A program made the translations under genes and the position numbers. Of a DNA stretch of 64,000 nt, positions 62,066 to 64,000 are shown piece by piece; the first letter of the stretch is position 1; each line of letters opens with the position of its first letter. The DNA lies in contig NZ_JAHEOJ010000020.1 of assembly GCF_018595715.1 (NCBI RefSeq), positions 1 to 64,000 of the forward strand. Reading direction: 5' to 3'. The notes beneath the pieces were generated by a model. That model searched no databases and was not told where the DNA came from. It saw nothing but the letters and a program-made list of their open reading frames with translations. The DNA is from Glaciecola sp. XM2 (GTDB taxonomy: Bacteria; Pseudomonadota; Gammaproteobacteria; Enterobacterales; Alteromonadaceae).

Positions 62066-64000
62066 TCACTTGATTAAGCCCTCAGCGACAAAGAAATCAT
62101 GCATTTCTTGTAATGGCGCTGAGTAATTTTTCCACTGTAACATGCTGTCTTTGAAAATAGGTTGGCGCACTTGCTCTGAGCTAGGTGTTTTAATAGTGCG
62201 CTTGGTTTTATGAAAATCGACGCACGCTTGTTCAAACTGCAATCCGCAGAAATCGAGCATCCGTTTTACTTGGCCTTCCAAATCTTCGATGACATCTTCA
62301 TGCTTAACGCGCAATACAAAACCGGGTAAAACCTCATCCCAATGATTCATAAGTTCTACATAATGCTTGTAGTAGTGAGAGATATTATCCAAACCATAGG
62401 TAAACTCTTGACCCTCAGCAAAGAGTTGCTTAAAGCCACTAAAGCAACATGCCATCGGTTCGCGACGCGCATCAATTACCTTTGCGTTTGGTAATATCAG
62501 CTTGATTAAACCAATATGGATAAAGTTGTTAGGCATTTTATCGATAAAGCGCGGTGCATTGCCACGATATGCCTGTGTCTCTTGTAAGTATTGCTCTCCA
62601 AACCGAGCGAAGTAGTCAGGTTTTAAGCTAGTGATAATCTCTGGGTAGCGGTTGGAAGGCCCATTGAGTTTTGCGGCTAATCCAAGAATGTTATGCAGCT
62701 CCATGGTGCCATCTACTTGTGAGTGAGAGGCTAAAATTTGCTCCAATAAAGTCGAGCCTGCGCGCGGTAAGCCTAGTACAAAAATAGGGTCGGGGCGCTG
62801 ACACCCTTGATTTTCCAACTGAGCAAAAACAGATGATATAAACACCTGTTTTTGTTTGTTAATCTGCGTCTCTAGTGCCTGTGGCTTATATCCGGTTTGT
62901 GCTTGTTTTAGTGCATTACCTTTTGCGTAATACTCAAACGATTCGGTAAACGCGTTTCTATCTTCATAAGACTTGCCTAGCGCGAAGTAAAAATGAATTT
63001 TGTCATCTTCATCAATATCTAAGTTCGCTTGTGTTTGCATATCTTGTATTTCGGTATCGCTAAACACATAAGTCTTTGTGTTGGCTAAGCTCCAATAAGC
63101 GTCGCCAAAATCGGGCTTTTGTTTGTATGCTGTTTGATAGGCCCTAATAGCGTCGTCTAGCTTTCCAGCGGCCTTAAATGCATGCCCAAGCAAAAGCTGT
63201 AAGCCAGCCTGTTCAGGCGTTTTCGCTAACAGTGCCTGGTATAGTTCAATGGCCGCGTCAATTTCTCCAAGACCCACCATAGCACTCGCTTTAGCTACCA
63301 TGATAGGAGGGTGTGCAGGGTGGGCTGCATCGAGTTTTTCAGCTAGGTCCTTTGCTGCTTGAAACCGGCCCATTTTGCTTAAGAGTTTTAAATATTCAAT
63401 ACCGGCCGCCTTGTGCTCAGGATAAAGCGTTAGGCAACTCTCAAGTAGAAACTCTGCTTCGCCGTAGACTTTTAGGGCAATGCCTATCTCTGCCAGTAGC
63501 AACATGCCTTCTGGGTGATGTTTGTCAGTTTGCAAATACTGGCGACAAAGTTGGTTGGCTTTGTGCAGCTGACCTTCATACATTAAATCCCTTGCATGCA
63601 AAATAGGCTTTGGCAAAGCGTTCAAATAATCCAGTTGCACTTGAGCAAGGTTCAACGCAGTTTGATTATCGGTACTTTTATAGTGTTCATAAAGCGTCTT
63701 CCAACTCGATAACAACGCAGGGTTACTCTGCGTTGCCTGATAGAAATGAGACGCTGACTCAAGTGGTTTTGCACTTGCTCGGTAAACGTAACCAAGCTCT
63801 TGATGAGCGCGCGAGTGACTGGCATGCAAAGACAAAATTCGCTTTTGACAATCGATCGCATTTTGTAAATTGCCAGATAAACGGTACGCCACCCCTTTAA
63901 GGTATAAAAGCTCAATGATTTGTGCTTTATGTTGCGAGTTATCAAGGGTCTTAAGTTGGCGCTCAGCATCTTGTATGGCGTCAACAAACTGCCCTTTGCT
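62066..64000 (-). CDS. TPR-sulfotransferase protein, 5' end outside window
   Basis: At least 644 residues are visible. The frame stays open to base 64000, upstream of the internal GTG at 63892. The added 36 residues (ending IIELLYLKGVAYRLSG) continue the helical TPR pattern, so the true start is outside. About seven or more TPR units cover the N-terminal ~350 visible residues. The C-terminal ~260 residues are a sulfotransferase domain with the PAPS 5'-phosphosulfate loop in VLGLPRAGSTLLEQILASHS, a catalytic-region RYPE/DKMPNNFIHIG, and the 3'-phosphate motif region DARREPMACCFSG. Such proteins are common in Alteromonadales; substrate unknown. Confidence 0.9.
   Translation of the reverse strand, partial: SKGQFVDAIQDAERQLKTLDNSQHKAQIIELLYLKGVAYRLSGNLQNAIDCQKRILSLHASHSRAHQELGYVYRASAKPLESASHFYQATQSNPALLSSWKTLYEHYKSTDNQTALNLAQVQLDYLNALPKPILHARDLMYEGQLHKANQLCRQYLQTDKHHPEGMLLLAEIGIALKVYGEAEFLLESCLTLYPEHKAAGIEYLKLLSKMGRFQAAKDLAEKLDAAHPAHPPIMVAKASAMVGLGEIDAAIELYQALLAKTPEQAGLQLLLGHAFKAAGKLDDAIRAYQTAYKQKPDFGDAYWSLANTKTYVFSDTEIQDMQTQANLDIDEDDKIHFYFALGKSYEDRNAFTESFEYYAKGNALKQAQTGYKPQALETQINKQKQVFISSVFAQLENQGCQRPDPIFVLGLPRAGSTLLEQILASHSQVDGTMELHNILGLAAKLNGPSNRYPEIITSLKPDYFARFGEQYLQETQAYRGNAPRFIDKMPNNFIHIGLIKLILPNAKVIDARREPMACCFSGFKQLFAEGQEFTYGLDNISHYYKHYVELMNHWDEVLPGFVLRVKHEDVIEDLEGQVKRMLDFCGLQFEQACVDFHKTKRTIKTPSSEQVRQPIFKDSMLQWKNYSAPLQEMHDFFVAEGLIK

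Overview
The window reads as chromosome of a marine-type gammaproteobacterium of the Alteromonadales, close to Alteromonas or Glaciecola. That placement rests on gene content seen here: NhaD, PanP, TypA, MaoP, a FadB/FadA pair, a glnA-ntrBC locus with a DUF4124 gene inside it, a fused AttFG permease, and a TPR-sulfotransferase. Base composition looks mid-40s percent GC by eye. No insertion sequence, prophage, integron or CRISPR array was seen. Genus and species are inference.

Layout. 1-5.2 kb: the 3' part of tuf, then small membrane proteins, a DMT exporter, a CNNM/CBS protein and a DoxX protein. 5.2-11.2 kb: a hypothetical gene, the Na+/H+ antiporter NhaD, a DEDD exonuclease, a YadGH-type ABC exporter followed directly by a TrmB-like methyltransferase, and a divergent EAL protein. 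11.2-18 kb: PanP decarboxylase, then the nitrogen block glnA / DUF4124 / ntrB / ntrC on the minus strand. The glnA upstream region has a sigma-54 promoter with NtrC sites at about -107 and -139. 18-29.5 kb: housekeeping genes typA, a short-chain dehydrogenase with an odd start, a PatB-type lyase, a YibQ-type deacetylase, a bPH2 protein, a MerC protein behind a Zur-like box, GDPD, a DMT exporter, psd, rsgA, orn and a UDG-like protein.

29.6-35.6 kb is the most accessory-looking part: a TonB-dependent receptor, an intact parD with a decayed parE, a VapBC-type pair with its own palindrome, and a Tat-exported PhoD phosphatase with a Pho-box-like repeat. 35.9-40.1 kb is a tightly overlapped three-gene operon: periplasmic cupredoxin-like protein, membrane GGDEF/EAL protein, outer-membrane beta-barrel. 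This is the best candidate here for an uncharacterised signalling unit. 40.3-49.8 kb: a double-receiver diguanylate cyclase, tRNA-Gly(GCC), maoP, an AttEFGH-type ABC system, ilvIH and a cold-shock gene.

49.8-54.8 kb: a membrane-anchored thioredoxin, an orphan AAA+ ATPase of the type found in extracellular contractile injection systems with a coupled 52-residue ORF, then an exported formylglycine-generating enzyme facing a lipoprotein sulfatase. 55-64 kb: fadBA, slt, pepQ and a TPR-sulfotransferase running off the right edge.

The gene sets that clearly act together are: NtrB/NtrC controlling glnA; FadB/FadA in beta-oxidation; IlvI/IlvH as acetolactate synthase; AttE/AttFG/AttH as one ABC system; the sulfatase with its FGE maturase; and the toxin-antitoxin pairs. 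Several c-di-GMP proteins lie in the window. One has a degenerate GGDEF with an intact EAL, one has an intact GGEEF, and one has a partly degenerate EAL.
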